A stretch of 64,000 nucleotides of DNA. Source: Euphorbia lathyris (Eukaryota; Streptophyta; Magnoliopsida; Malpighiales; Euphorbiaceae). The notes below the pieces were generated by a model that worked only from the letters and a program-made list of their open reading frames with translations, did no database searches and was not told the origin of the DNA. The stretch's first letter is position 1, and each line of letters starts with the position of its first letter. The stretch lies in the NCBI RefSeq assembly GCF_963576675.1, contig NC_088916.1, positions 48,051,001-48,115,000 on the forward strand. The letters run 5' to 3'. The translations under genes and the position numbers were made by a program. Of this stretch, positions 1 to 10,927 are shown in pieces.

Positions 1-2576
1 CAATTGATTTCTCTAATCGGGTCATCCCTGTCTTGGCTGATATCCATATTGTAGGTGGAGATGTCATTACAAAAATATCTTTTCAGTGACCAGCATTGAA
101 ACATCTTATCGTTGTTGAGCTCTGAAAATATTTATAGAAATGAAGCTGCCATGGACTGGATATCCCTATCGGATGAGATCAATAGAAGGTTATAATGAAA
201 ATGTTGAAACCAAAGAGATAAGGAAATGAAGGCAGATGATAATTGCTGATGGTGAGGAACGTGCCAATGTCCTTGTAGATAGAAGGGAGCTGCTTGTTTG
301 CTTACTATATGTAGCTATCAATAAATTGACCTGTCATCCAGGACCAATATCCTCTACAGTTGTAAAGCATCTAATTCCTAACACTATTCATTTAGCAATA
401 CTACTGATTTACTTTTTAATTTCATCTTAGATAACATCTAATGTTTTAATCTGAAGGATGTTCAGTATTACTACTTAAATGCTACCTTGCACTGCAGCTG
501 AGTTTAATTGGTACAGGGGTCACCTATAAGTTGTCTCGTGTGAAAATCGAATCGATTAAAAATGATAACTTGCACATAGCTGCTTTTGTCTAACTATTTG
601 TGGAGCTAATGACTGCTGTGGGGTGTGTTGGTTACTGGTGAGGTTGCCATATGGTTATTAATTGTGAATTGACTAGGGATATTTTGTCTTCTACACATCA
701 TAGGATGCTAATATTATAATTGATGCTTAAAATGAGGATTAAATATTTGCAGACTAATTAAGTTTCTCAACTTAGAAATACTAACAGAATTGTCAATGCA
801 ACGTCTTATGATTGCATAAGCTGTCTAAAGTTTGGGTATATGAGTATTTGTGGAAATATAATAGTGGAATAGGTTGACTATTGAATTAGCTCTATGCACA
901 CCATGCTAGAGGTAGGGGATAAATATTGGCCTGGTTCATGATGTTGTTTTTTTGCCAGTTAATTACTACCCTGCGTCCTTGTTCTCAAATTAAAAGGCTT
1001 GACTTTTTTTATTTCCCGTATGTGCAAGTCCTGATGGATTGATCTTTCTATTATCCTGCAAATTATAATTTTTTATTTTGCCTGAATTGGTGTTTAGAAA
1101 ATTGCAATGCTGGTTGCTAGTGTTACAATTCTACAAGTTTCGCTGTAAATTTCCTTCCAGCAGGTACTATGGTGTTACTTTCTCCACAGAAAAATCCTTT
1201 CTTTTTTTTTCTCCTGCACAGCTGCCTCCAGATTACGAAACCAGTAATTGGCCTTTTTAATAGGACAGCGCAACAATGATTTAGCAAGTTACCAGGTTGA
1301 TGCACTGAGGACTACAATTTCATCAATTAATACCTAATAAAACATATTTTTACATTTATAAGTAGTGGTGCTAGATGCCAAGGCGAGGCGAGGTGTTTTT
1401 GATACTAAATTTTGCAGCCATGCTGGTTATTGTATGGTAGGCCATTGAAGCCTCTTGACATAGATTTCTGAACCACTGTAGTTTTATCCATATCCTGGTG
1501 TTATCTTTGAGAGTAGTTATGGATAGTATAGTACCATAGGCTATTCGGCTTAAATTAGCCCCAAGCTTCATGTCGAGAAAAATTATGATATTGGCTTTGT
1601 CATGGTGGGGCATCTGCCCATTTTGTCAAGGAAGTGTTGTTTTCAGGGCCCTATTTTTTGTTTCTCTCTCCATTTTCAGTGTCTCTAAATTTTGTATTTA
1701 GTTTCGATAATCAGGGAAGATCTGAGACATCAATGATTTAGTTTAGCCAGTACTAATGTGAATTTAAGAGGGCTGTGGAAGAAAGAAACAAGGGTGTAAC
1801 AGTTGTGTATTCGTACGTATACATGGCGGGCCATATCCTAGGCAAAGTTTGGTGGATGCCTAGTCATGGAATCAATACACCTTCGAGGACCACTGCCTGT
1901 ACAACACAGACGATTAAGGTGACATCTTCTGCTAATAGAAATTAACCTATGTGTAAGGGTTTTCTGTAGAGCATTTAACCTCTACTTACAAAATACAAAA
2001 CAGTGCAATCTTCTTGACCATATGGTACAATTTCAAACCTGGCCTACGGAAGATAAGTTTTTTTTTATGTACAACTTCATGTTCTGGTCACCTAATAAGG
2101 CTTGAAATTACACCCCATGTTCACGAAAAAACCTCATCTTTGGTTAATGGGGCTTGAAATGGCATTGTCTCTTAAACATTTTAAGATTGCATTGTTTTAT
2201 ACACGAAGGCTAAATCAGCTCCTCCCCAATAACTATAAGGCTAAATTTGTACCTTAGATTAGAACTAATTATTTTATGTTTGTTGAAGTTTCATTTAGGC
2301 TATTGCTGCATTCACATGGAAATGCTTTGTGTTAAGCTGTAAATGTAAGTACAAAGCAAAGGGTGAAAATGTGTTTGGGGAACTATAAGTGAGAAACAGA
2401 CTAATTGTGCTCATAAGAAGAAACAAACAAAGCAGAGAAGGTTCTATTTACAACCAGGAGAAATTGTCTGCCCAAAAAATGGCATGCACAGATGCACTTG
2501 ATCAGACGTATGAATTATAAAAATAAAGCAAGGGAGCTACACTAGTTATAAATTCTTAACTACATAGGTCCCGCCC
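1..2576. other. AT-rich upstream intergenic DNA
   Basis: I see no coding exon, RNA gene or transposon terminus here. Short open frames such as 236-430 have no recognisable protein features and no splice context. The last few hundred bases lead into the promoter of the gene starting at 2785 and include a GCTAGC run near 2606-2622. The start of the window could hold the 3' end of an upstream gene, but nothing confirms it. Confidence 0.5.
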
Positions 2577-2584
2577 TATAAAAG
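2577..2584 (+). promoter_or_regulatory. TATA box of the MYC_N-domain gene
   Basis: TATAAAAG follows a short GC run about 200 bases before the ATG at 2785. A pyrimidine-rich leader (CT runs at 2750-2775) lies between them. Position and sequence fit a plant core promoter; the transcription start would be near 2610. Confidence 0.55.
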
Positions 2585-2784
2585 TTATGGAAGTAGTTTG
2601 CAGTGAGCTAGCTAGCTAGCTGGAGCGTGTTCTCCTCTACACTCAGTTTTATCATTTTCTGCATTCGGTTATGGGATTATATATATTGTTTTCTCATTTA
2701 ATAGATGTCTCTCTAAACTAGGACTCTTTGTCTAATTCTTACTAGTTTCCTTATTCTTTCCTTTCTCTCTTTCTGTGTTTTATA

Positions 2785-4386
2785 ATGGAAGGTGGTCTTC
2801 CTATGCTTAATTGTCTCTTACAGCACACTCTCAGGAGTCTTTGTACTGCTACAGATTCCTCTAATTCTTCCAAATGGGTTTATGCAGTTTTTTGGAGGGT
2901 ACTACCTAGGAATTACCCTCCACCTAAGTAAGAATATTCAGATTCTACTGTCATTTATTCAGAGCCAAAAAAGCACGCTTTTCTTACTCATAGGATACCT
3001 TTTTTCCCTTTGTTTGATGTAGTTCACATTGTTCTGTTCCAGGTGGGATTATGGAGGAACTGCCCTTGATCGCTCCAAAGGAAACAAAAGAAACTGGTAA
3101 TTTAGTTGAACAGTAAAGATCCAACTGTGTTTGAAACAAAATTAATTTTTTTTCTTTTCCTTCCTTTCAGGATCCTTGTTTGGGAGGATGGATTTTGTGA
3201 TTTCTGTGAATGCGAGAGAGCAGGAAGTGGGTATGTGAAGGGAAGGTTCGGAGCTGATGTTTTCTTCAAAATGTCTCATGAGGTCTATAATTTTGGAGAA
3301 GGGTGAGAAATTTTCCGGTTCTTGAGATCATACTTGTATTGTTCCGGAATGCAATCAAGTAATGATATGGCAATTGGTTGCAGGTTACTAGGGAAAGTTG
3401 CTGCTGATAACAGTCACAAATGGGTGTTCAAAGTACCCCCGAATGAGGGTGATCCCAACTTCAACTCCTCATGGAATGTGTCACTTGAACCTGTAAGAAC
3501 AGCAATACAGTTTTTGGCTCTATTATACTGCACTTTTTAACATTGTTATTTTCCTACATACAGCAACCAAAAGCATGGGAATTTCAGTTTAACTCAGGCA
3601 TTCAGGTATGTTATTTCACAAACTCAAGGAAACAAATTCAGTGGAATGACAGACAATTTAGCAGTGAATGCTTATTACAACTTCTCTTGATTCATAGACA
3701 ATTGCCATCATTTCAGTCAGAGAAGGCATCATTCAGTTGGGTTCATTTGACAAGGTTTCTTTTTCAACTCTCCACCTTTCTCCTGTCTCTGCACACTGAC
3801 TCTGACAATAATAAATCGTGTTTGGACATTTCAGGTGGTGGAAGATCTCAATCTGGTGATCAATATACAGAGGAAATTCAGCTATCTTCATAGCATACCA
3901 GGAGTCTTTGCTATACAAAGACCATACTTACCTATCCAGCATCCCTACATTCTCAAGCCTAATACCAGGGTGATAGAAAGCCAAGAAACAGCTTTCTCGT
4001 TTGATGATAAGCGCCATGTTACTGGAATGAAGAGATTTTTGGATGAAAGGTTGGATAATTCGCCTATCAAGTCGACAAATTTAGGCTGGAACAGCCCACA
4101 AAACGGCATGACAGTACCACCCATTTGGGGAATTCCACCTCTTTTGCCCACAATGTCTTGCAGTCTCGGAGCTTTGCTATCAAAGCTACCTGCTGTCCTC
4201 CCTTCCTATGGGGGCATTGAAGCCCTTGACACATCGCTAATTAACCTCACAAGCCAGAGAGCCAGGGTTGATGGTTCTAATATGTTGAGTGAAGTTGAAC
4301 TGGATAATACAAAGGTGAATTCCTCTTGCCAATTAGGTACTTCCCATGAAGAAAAAACACTGATTCAGAATTATAAATTGCGGTGA
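2785..4386 (+). CDS. bHLH-MYC_N-domain protein, no bHLH (plant 'WNK-related' family)
   Basis: Seven exons: 2785-2927, 3043-3096, 3171-3302, 3384-3492, 3564-3605, 3698-3754 and 3835-4386. Every junction is GT-AG and the phases agree, giving 362 residues. Exon 1 encodes the family-typical LNCLLQHTLRSLC followed by KWVYAVFWRVLPR; exons 2-3 give WDYGGTALDRSKGNKRNW and LVWEDGFCDFCECER; exon 4 gives LLGKVAADNSHKWVF; exon 6 gives TIAIISVREGIIQLGSFDK. This is the N-terminal domain shared with MYC/LHW transcription factors (about residues 7-185). The rest is low in recognisable features and has no bHLH and no kinase motifs. Arabidopsis relatives (I recall At1g60060, At5g53900) are labelled 'WNK-related', which this sequence does not support. 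A protein-interaction or transcription-cofactor role is inference. The ATG at 2785 is the first in frame. An AATAAA lies at 4426-4431. Relevant reading frames are intact. Confidence 0.9.
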
Positions 4387-5642
4387 TTGGATTTGGAAAG
4401 CTTAGGGAGGAAGATAGTAAAATTAAATAAAAAATAATTAAGAGCAGTAAATCATATTAATTGTTGGTTGTTGGATAACACTTATTATTACCAGATGTCA
4501 TTTATTTATGCCTTTGTTTAGAAATTATTAGTAAATAATAAGCATGATATATGAAAATATGTTATAATGCAACTTGAAAGCAGTGTATAAAAAATCCCTT
4601 AAATTGCAGCAGCTGATTGTGTCAACTAAACTCTATACTACTTTGTGGTTGAAAAAATAATAACAACTGAGGAATCATGTCATGATATGACAGATTTAAA
4701 ATGAAAAGGGTATTCACAAGAAAAGGTAACACAGAGTGTGACCTATAAAATGTTTATCTCTGCCTATTAATTTGTGATATTGATCCCTGATTTATTAGAA
4801 GTGTTTGCATTTACGTGGTTGATATATTATTTTATGATGTTGATCATCTTGACATATAGGAATCAATAACATTGAGTCTAATTTAGATGAAAAATTAGTG
4901 TGTATATAGATCCATTAAATGTTTGCGTTTAAAGATTTCTAATCGTAGTGCAACTGTTATAATATTTCGTCAATTTACTTAGTTGCCTCAGTTTTTATAT
5001 AATATTTTACACCTGAAAACCATTTGTTTGAGTTTTTCTATAATCTTGTAGAACATAAGTTTTTCTCTATCGGATTAGTAATCATTTGACGGATCTCTTT
5101 ACATACATGTTATTTTAGATATTTATATTAAAGAAAGATGAAGAGGGAAGAGCATACCCTGATTGAAGGGTAGCAATATTGGGGGGTTGAAGATAAGTGG
5201 TGTCTCCCTATCTTTTTGGGGTAGTGGTACTACTACTCAAGCATATGCATAATGCATTGGTCCCCTCCCCTCTCCAATATCATAATCAAATTGAGGTCCT
5301 TAAATGATAACAAAGAGAAATTTGATATTTAAACTTTGTTTCTTTCTTGCGACATTTGGTATCAAACTTGGACACCACGAATGGTCCCATTTTCATCCCT
5401 CCCCCAACATTATGATTTTCTTTTTGTGCTCACTTTAGCTTTAGGTATCTCGCATTTGCTTAATTATTATGTATATTATGTGATTGTCATGGTTGTTGAT
5501 TGATTCTTATATTCATTAACAGATTATTTCTCCTAAAAGTGGTTCTTCTTTTAAATGGTTAATTGGTAATTTGGTTGATCTCATGTCTATCCTCGACATC
5601 ATTAATGAAGAAGTAATAAATTATTGAAAATTTGTGGGGTAG
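4387..5642. other. AT-rich intergenic DNA downstream of the MYC_N gene
   Basis: It holds the 3' UTR with AATAAA at 4426-4431, then AT-rich sequence without an ORF. From about 5150 the sequence may be the leader of the decayed gypsy element whose gag remnant starts near 5643. A TTGGTATCAAACTT stretch near 5358 resembles a worn tRNA-Met primer site, but no LTR boundary is visible. Confidence 0.4.
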
Positions 5643-6180
5643 ATGCATGGATCGATATCTGTATATATAAGTTATAGATACAATCTCTCCGTGTACTCTC
5701 AAGTATTGGATGAATCCATGACACAAGGTTTGAAATACCTAATGCTCAAAGAATATAACGGGTTTGGTGATCCAACCGTACACATAAAAAAAACTTGTGA
5801 AGAGTTTTGGAGAGTACACCGGATGCTAATACTGTCATGTACTGACTATTTCCCACCACTTTGAAAAATACAACAACATATTGGTATGAAAAATTGCCCA
5901 CAAGTTATATGCAAAGTTTTTATCAAATGGCCATGAAATTCACTCAATATTTCATCACCTCAAACCTAGAATACAAAACCATGCAGGATCTAAACAAATT
6001 ATCCAATACAACAAAAGGACGAATTATTGTAGAAGTATGTTGAGCGCTTTAAAAATTGCAATATAGGTTTGAGTGCTTATAGCCATATATGTTATGGCTT
6101 CAAAATGCCAAAGTAAAGGCTTGTCAAAAGACGTACCTACTTGATCCATTTTCCTCCAATCTCATGAGGTGAGGTTGAGA
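5643..6180 (+). pseudogene. Decayed Ty3/gypsy gag remnant
   Basis: In pieces of frames separated by stops, the translation gives LKEYNGFGDPTVHIKK, a decayed capsid core, then WYEKLPTSYMQSFYQMAMKF, FITSNLEYKTMQDLNKL and a worn YVERF/NCNIGLSAY segment. These follow the order of the Retrotrans_gag domain. Several stops and frameshifts make it non-functional. The matching aspartic-protease remnant resumes at about 11150, on the far side of the CACTA element inserted at 6521. The two pieces are therefore parts of one older element. No LTRs are recognisable. Confidence 0.75.
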
Positions 6181-6520
6181 CTTTGTAAAATGGGATTTAC
6201 ATCGACTTAATCCCCTAACTAAAAACCTCGTGGGGGAAAGAAGCCCTGAAAAATGAAGTTGTTACCCTCGGGACCATAGACGTTCCCAGAGAAGTGAGAA
6301 TAGGAAAAGAGAGGGAGACATAATAGAAGACATTTGAAAACAAAAAAGGGAGTTTGTACCCCTTAACGATTAAAGAAAGAAATCACGTATTAGGGCTAAC
6401 GCAGTAAGCAACCTATAAAGTATCCATCCAAGTTGAAAAGCTCTAATAAGCAAAGAAATGAAACTTATTGTGAGTTTCATAAAAGTGAAGGACACGGTAA
6501 ATAAGACAACAAACAACTTT

Positions 6521-7020
6521 CACTATGCCAAAACCCTCTTCAGACGACGGTTAAAAATCGTCGTCCCGTGAGATCTAAATCTGTCACGGGGCTCGCTGCC
6601 GTCTATTGCACCTTCAGACGACGGTCAGGTTCTGTCATGTTTCGTCATCACACATGACATTAGCCTATTTTATTAATGTCATCTTACACTTTTTACGATG
6701 CAGCTTATTTATTACTGTCGTCACCATTAATGCCATCACATGACATTCTAATAATTAAAACCACCAGGTTAGCGTGTGGGAAATTGACATATTGAATTTG
6801 AGATGACAGTTCGTATAATAATTTCTGTCGTTATAGCCTGTTTAGATGGCATGGGTCTTAATCAATCATGTCAAAGGATTTTTTTCAGATGACAGATATG
6901 TTTATTTTAATGTCTTTTTATTGCTGTTTATATGACATTTTTAAAAATTAAAATGTCTCTTTTTGCCTTCTTCTTCGTTTGAATTTCTGGTTTTTATACC
7001 TGAATACTGAAACATACTAA
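6521..7020. repeat. Left subterminal repeat region of the CACTA element
   Basis: It contains repeated short motifs (CTTCAGACGACGG near 6539 and 6603, TTCAGATGACA near 6885, and many GACAT / TGTCAT words). The same words recur in inverse orientation within 10780-10920. This is the usual layout of CACTA subterminal transposase-binding repeats. No coding content. Confidence 0.65.
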
Positions 7021-7341
7021 AATATGAAGATGAAATTCTGTATATCAATGGTTTTAATTTTATTGGAGATCAATACTCATAATATGTTTGCGTTTGTGCC
7101 TATAACGTCAATCCATATCTTGAATAACCAATACATTTCTGAATTAAAACACAAAAAAATTGGTCCAATAATCTTCCATAACGTCAATCCATATCTTGGA
7201 GTAATAATTAGGCCTATAATCTCAAAGGTTTTGGTATCTGCAAAAGCCAAGCAGGTCATTAATATTACACACAACCTTAAACTCAGTAATTACGTAGACC
7301 CTTCCCCTTTCACGACCTTTCACTTACCACAATCATATCAC

Positions 7342-7349
7342 TATAAATA
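7342..7349 (+). promoter_or_regulatory. TATA box upstream of the E2-like gene
   Basis: TATAAATA lies 60-70 bases upstream of the ATG at 7410, at the spacing expected of a plant core promoter with a short leader. Confidence 0.45.
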
Positions 7350-7409
7350 TATGCATCATAATCGTTCAGAATCCATACCTTCAACAACCAGAAAACTTAC
7401 GCTATAACA

Positions 7410-8128
7410 ATGGATCCCCTTGTTGAAACTCCACAAGAGATAATTACTGACTTGGAGAAATTGTACATGGAGAACCCAGAGTGGCTTCTGGCCATCGATG
7501 GTACGTAATGCCAATCCATAGTTGTTCTGTAACTTTCCTGGTTTCTTCTGTGTATTTCTAATGATTCTTCTTGGATGATAACGCATAGGTCCTCTCAATG
7601 GTAACTTCTTCAAATGGTCGATCAGAATGAAAGGCCCCCAATACACCCCATATGAAAGGGGTGTATTTGAAATCAGAATCAGCTACCCTCCGAATTTCCC
7701 AAACAGTCCTGCAAGAGTAAATATTAACTCAGATTAGTAAGATATAATCACCTACATGAAACATAAACTAATAAATCTCTCCTCTTATTCTCAGTTTCGC
7801 TTCTGGAATAGGATATATCATCCTAACGTGGCTCCTCAGGGGTTGACTCGTCTTCTCCGTATCCTTAATACCAATCACTTATCCACTGCCACAGTATAAT
7901 GCAACCATTTATCTATTTCATTTGATAAACATACAACATCATATTTTTGATCTAATTATTCTATGCATTTTGTAGTGTTTGTGGAACCTATATGATCTAC
8001 TTCTACAGCCCCACAGTGAGGAGCCATATCCTGGCCAAGAAGCAGTTGCTGAGCAATACTGCAGCAACAAGGAAAAGTATGAGGGGCTCGCCCGGATATG
8101 GACTGAGGAGTATGCAAAGTGGATATGA
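7410..8128 (+). CDS. E2 ubiquitin-conjugating-enzyme-like gene carried by CACTA, catalytic Cys absent
   Basis: Four exons (7410-7500, 7589-7716, 7795-7893, 7976-8128) with GT-AG introns and matching phases encode 156 residues, about one UBC fold. Exon 1: helix 1 with DLEKLYMENPEWLLAIDG. Exon 2: FFKWSIRMKGPQYTPYERGVFEISI and the YPPNFP turn, as in E2s. Exon 3: FRFWNRIYHPNV, keeping the HPN motif (residues 82-84). Exon 4: helices ending EYAKW. An E2 would have a CLDIL-type active site after HPN; here the aligned stretch reads RLLRIL, so leucine 93 replaces cysteine. Ubiquitin thioester formation is therefore not expected. It may be a UEV-like adaptor, or a captured copy decaying without stops. 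The stop codon lies at the edge of a downstream repeat, so the C-terminus is probably set by that repeat. It sits wholly within the CACTA element, which implies gene capture. Confidence 0.75.
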
Positions 8129-9036
8129 GGGTGTCCAAAGCTCCTAAACTATCTTGAGTGAGGGAAAGGAGAATCTAAAGGCAATGCGAGCTCTAACTGT
8201 GGTTCTCATTCCAATTCCAAATTTCCTTTCTCCACTCAAAATAGTTAAGGAGATTTGGACCTTTAATTCCAACCGAAAGGCAACACTCATCCCCCCCCCC
8301 TTTTGTAATATAACGTAGAGCTTTGCTATTCAGTTCGTATGTTTGTGCAAGTAGACTAAACTGACCCTTTTATAATGTTCCTTCCACTTGGGTTGTACTC
8401 GTTGTACTCTGAACTTGGTAATGAGGGTTATGAGGGACTCTGTTTGTGCTGAATATGAGGGTGTTCAAATCTCCTAAGCTGTCTTGGCTAAGTGAAAGGA
8501 GAATCGAAAGGCAATGTGAGCTCCAAATGTGGTTCTCATTCCAATTCCAAATTTCCTTTCACTAGTCAAAACAGCTAAGGAGCTTTGGACCGTCAATTAC
8601 AACCGAAAGGCAACACTCATCCCCCCTTTTGTAATATGACGTAGAGCTTTGGTTATGATGCTGACACTACAAGGGACTCTGTTTGTGCTGAATATGAGGG
8701 TGTTCAAATCTCCTAAGCTGTCCTGACTAAGTGAAAGGAGAATCGAAAGGAAATGTGAGCACCAAATGTGGTTCTCATTCCAATTCCAAATTTCCTTTCA
8801 CTAGTCAGAACAGCTAAGGAGCTTTGGGCCATCAATTACAACCGAAAGGCAACACTCATCCCCCCCTTTTATAATATAACATAGAGCTTTGCTATTCAGT
8901 TCGTATGTATGTGCAAGTAGACTAAACTGGCCCTTTTACGATGCTTCTTCCACTTGGGTTGTACTCGTTGTACTCTGAACTTGGTAATGAGGTTTATGAT
9001 GCTGACACCACAAGGGACTCTGTTTGTGCTGAATGC
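8126..9036. repeat. Triplicated hairpin-containing tandem repeat after the E2-like gene
   Basis: Three copies begin near 8126, 8454 and 8693 with TATGAGGGTGT(C/T)CAAA. Copies 1 and 3 are about 325-340 bases; copy 2 is shorter (about 240). Each holds an inverted repeat: in copy 1, 8132-8169 pairs imperfectly with 8223-8260 (GTCCAAAGCTCCTAAACTAT against ATAGTTAAGGAGATTTGGAC). Runs of C follow (8289-8300 in copy 1). No ORF. It could be a MITE-like unit amplified in tandem, or a hairpin transcript source lying in the 3' UTR of the E2-like gene. Confidence 0.75.
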
Positions 9037-10063
9037 ATCATAAACCTATCACCATGTTTAATGTTGTTGTTACGATATCAAACCGAGTGGAAAGGAACAT
9101 AGTAAGAGTATGGCCAATGCACATACATAACCCTTTACATAGAGCTTGTTATTCAGTTCGTATGTATATGTATATTCTATCTAATCAAAATATATCTTAT
9201 CATTTGCAAGCCATATCAGTACATGCAAAATTAGCCTAAATTTACCCTTTAATACATGCTTCATACATGCTCAATGACCCTTTTACAATGTTCCTCTAAT
9301 ACTTGATGCATGATTAAGGTATATTGTAAACGAATTGCATTCAGAATCCTTACTTATCAGCATAACTCATGTTCAAATAAAAATAAGTCAGTTGAGTTCA
9401 TAACATTTTCAGCTTTAAGAGTATGTCTAACATGCTATAACAAGTAGTCAACTTATTCAAGTAGACATATGTATATTCAAGTGAACATGCTATAACAAGT
9501 AGGCATGAACATTATTTCACGTAATGAACATTCATAGCATAAGAGTATGACCAATCACATCAACATCATACATATAACTAATAAGCTACATGCCCAAATG
9601 AACAATCGTACACATACTCATACAGAACATCAAACATAAACATCAGCAGAACATCAAACATAAACATGTTTCATACATATACACATACACATACTCAATC
9701 ATTTCTAGCAGTATAACTCATAGGTGTAAGATTATTGACAATTACAATGAACATTCAAAGCTTTAGAGTATGCCTAATCAGCCACATGCTCAATAATCAT
9801 TCATACATAAACTCTATGAGTCCTAGCTTCCTAAACAGTTATATCTAACCAATCAGTTCATACCAATCATTTCATCATCACCCACAACATCATACATATA
9901 TGTAATCGTTCAGTTCAAACCCACATAACAATATATATACTAAATCAGGGTAGTTTCCTAAATCAATGAGTTCTAGGTTCCTAAACAGTACATCAAACAT
10001 ACTCAATCACTTCTAAAGGCATGACCAATCAGTTCAAACAAACATAACATCAATATATATTCA
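9037..10063. other. AT-rich internal CACTA sequence without a gene
   Basis: About 1 kb of low-complexity AT-rich DNA with many short direct repeats of ACATAAACAT, ACATACACAT and CAATCA type. No convincing frame and no splice-consistent exons. It lies between the triplicated repeat and the convergent minus-strand gene and may be the 3' non-coding region of both. Confidence 0.45.
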
Positions 10064-10512
10064 TTAAGTTAAATAAATCTTCCCATATGCTAAAGGCATG
10101 AACCGATTGACAATCTCTTCAGTCAGCCTTCCCATGTACTGAAGCATTCTTACTATCCCTGCAAATATTATGTTTAGATAAAAAGGAATCAGATGAGTTC
10201 ATACCATCTTCAGCATCAGGCATTGTATTGCCCTAGGTTAAAAAAGATAAAGACCCAAGCTTTTCAGCAGTGAATCTGAATACAATAAAATCAGTGTAGC
10301 TAAGTGAGAGATCTAAACCTTTCAACGATAGGTCTGAAAATCACAAGATCCTTATTCCAGCTGCTGAAATCGACATACACAAAAGTAAATCGGATGAGGA
10401 AAAGATAGAGTAAGGAACAATGATACTCTAATACATCTAGGAATGAAGAAAATATGGCTTACCAGTATTGTGTTTCGAGCTCACCCAGTGATTGCATGTT
10501 CAAATCAACCAT
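10064..10512 (-). CDS. Probable small multi-exon gene inside CACTA, function unknown
   Basis: On the minus strand an ATG at 10512-10510 opens MVDLNMQSLGELETQY, followed by a GT donor at 10462. Further exon-like blocks encode WNKDLVIFRPIVE (about 10368-10323), FTAEKLG (about 10279-10256), NTMPDAEDG (about 10230-10203) and IVRMLQYMGRLTEEIVNRF to a stop at 10066-10064. Candidate GT and AG sites flank the blocks, but I could not find one splice set that keeps phase through every exon, so the structure is uncertain or broken. A TATATAAA box lies about 80 bases upstream. I recognise no family. It could be a second captured gene or an accessory CACTA protein. Confidence 0.35.
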
Positions 10513-10584
10513 GGAGATAGAGAGGGATGAGAGGGATGAAGCTCTTGCGTAACCTAAACTGGGGTTTGGGGATTAGAGAGAGGG

Positions 10585-10592
10585 TTTATATA
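10585..10592 (-). promoter_or_regulatory. TATA box for the minus-strand CACTA gene
   Basis: On the minus strand the sequence reads TATATAAA about 75-80 bases before the ATG at 10512, followed by a CT-rich leader. This supports transcription inward from the right end of the element. Confidence 0.4.
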
Positions 10593-10927
10593 TCAGCTGA
10601 AATTTCAGTCAAACAATAGAGCATCTAAAATTTGGTATGGCCGCGTAAGTGAAATTTCATTTGCCGCTTTTTTGTTTTCGGCATACAATGACATTCATTT
10701 ATTAGAGGTGTCATCTGTTGAGTGCATCAAATTTAACAAAAACGCGCGTTTTCTTTGGATGACAGGATTCTGTAATCGTAATGTCATCTGAGAATCGAGC
10801 GCATTTTTTATTTCGCCTTCAGATGATATACAGTTAAAATACTGTCACGAAAAATATTCAGACGACACGAAAACAAATGCCTGTCATGTATCTTGTGTCA
10901 TGTGAAAGGAAAAATGGCATAGTGTTT

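Larger units (their letters stand above)
6521..10924. mobile_element. CACTA-superfamily DNA transposon (4.4 kb, no transposase seen)
   Basis: The ends are CACTATGCCA at 6521 and its reverse complement TGGCATAGTG finishing at 10924. The flanking triplets TTT (6518-6520 and 10925-10927) fit the 3-bp target duplication of CACTA elements. Both ends carry repeated subterminal motifs of the TTCAGACGACGG / TTCAGATGACA type in both orientations, as CACTA transposase-binding regions do. No TNP2-like transposase is visible, so the copy is probably non-autonomous. It carries an E2-like gene (7410-8128), a triplicated hairpin repeat and a probable minus-strand gene (10064-10512). It interrupts a gypsy gag-protease remnant. 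Confidence 0.9.

Noticed and set aside
236..430. 64-codon ORF near the left edge
   Set aside because: No domain, no splice context and no promoter; chance ORF is the simplest explanation.
2792..3022. 76-codon ORF overlapping the first exon of the MYC_N gene
   Set aside because: Out of frame with the conserved exon and runs into the intron.
7024..7407. 127-codon ORF upstream of the E2-like gene
   Set aside because: Contains the promoter and TATA box, has a short internal direct repeat (TAACGTCAATCCATATCTTG), and has no family features.
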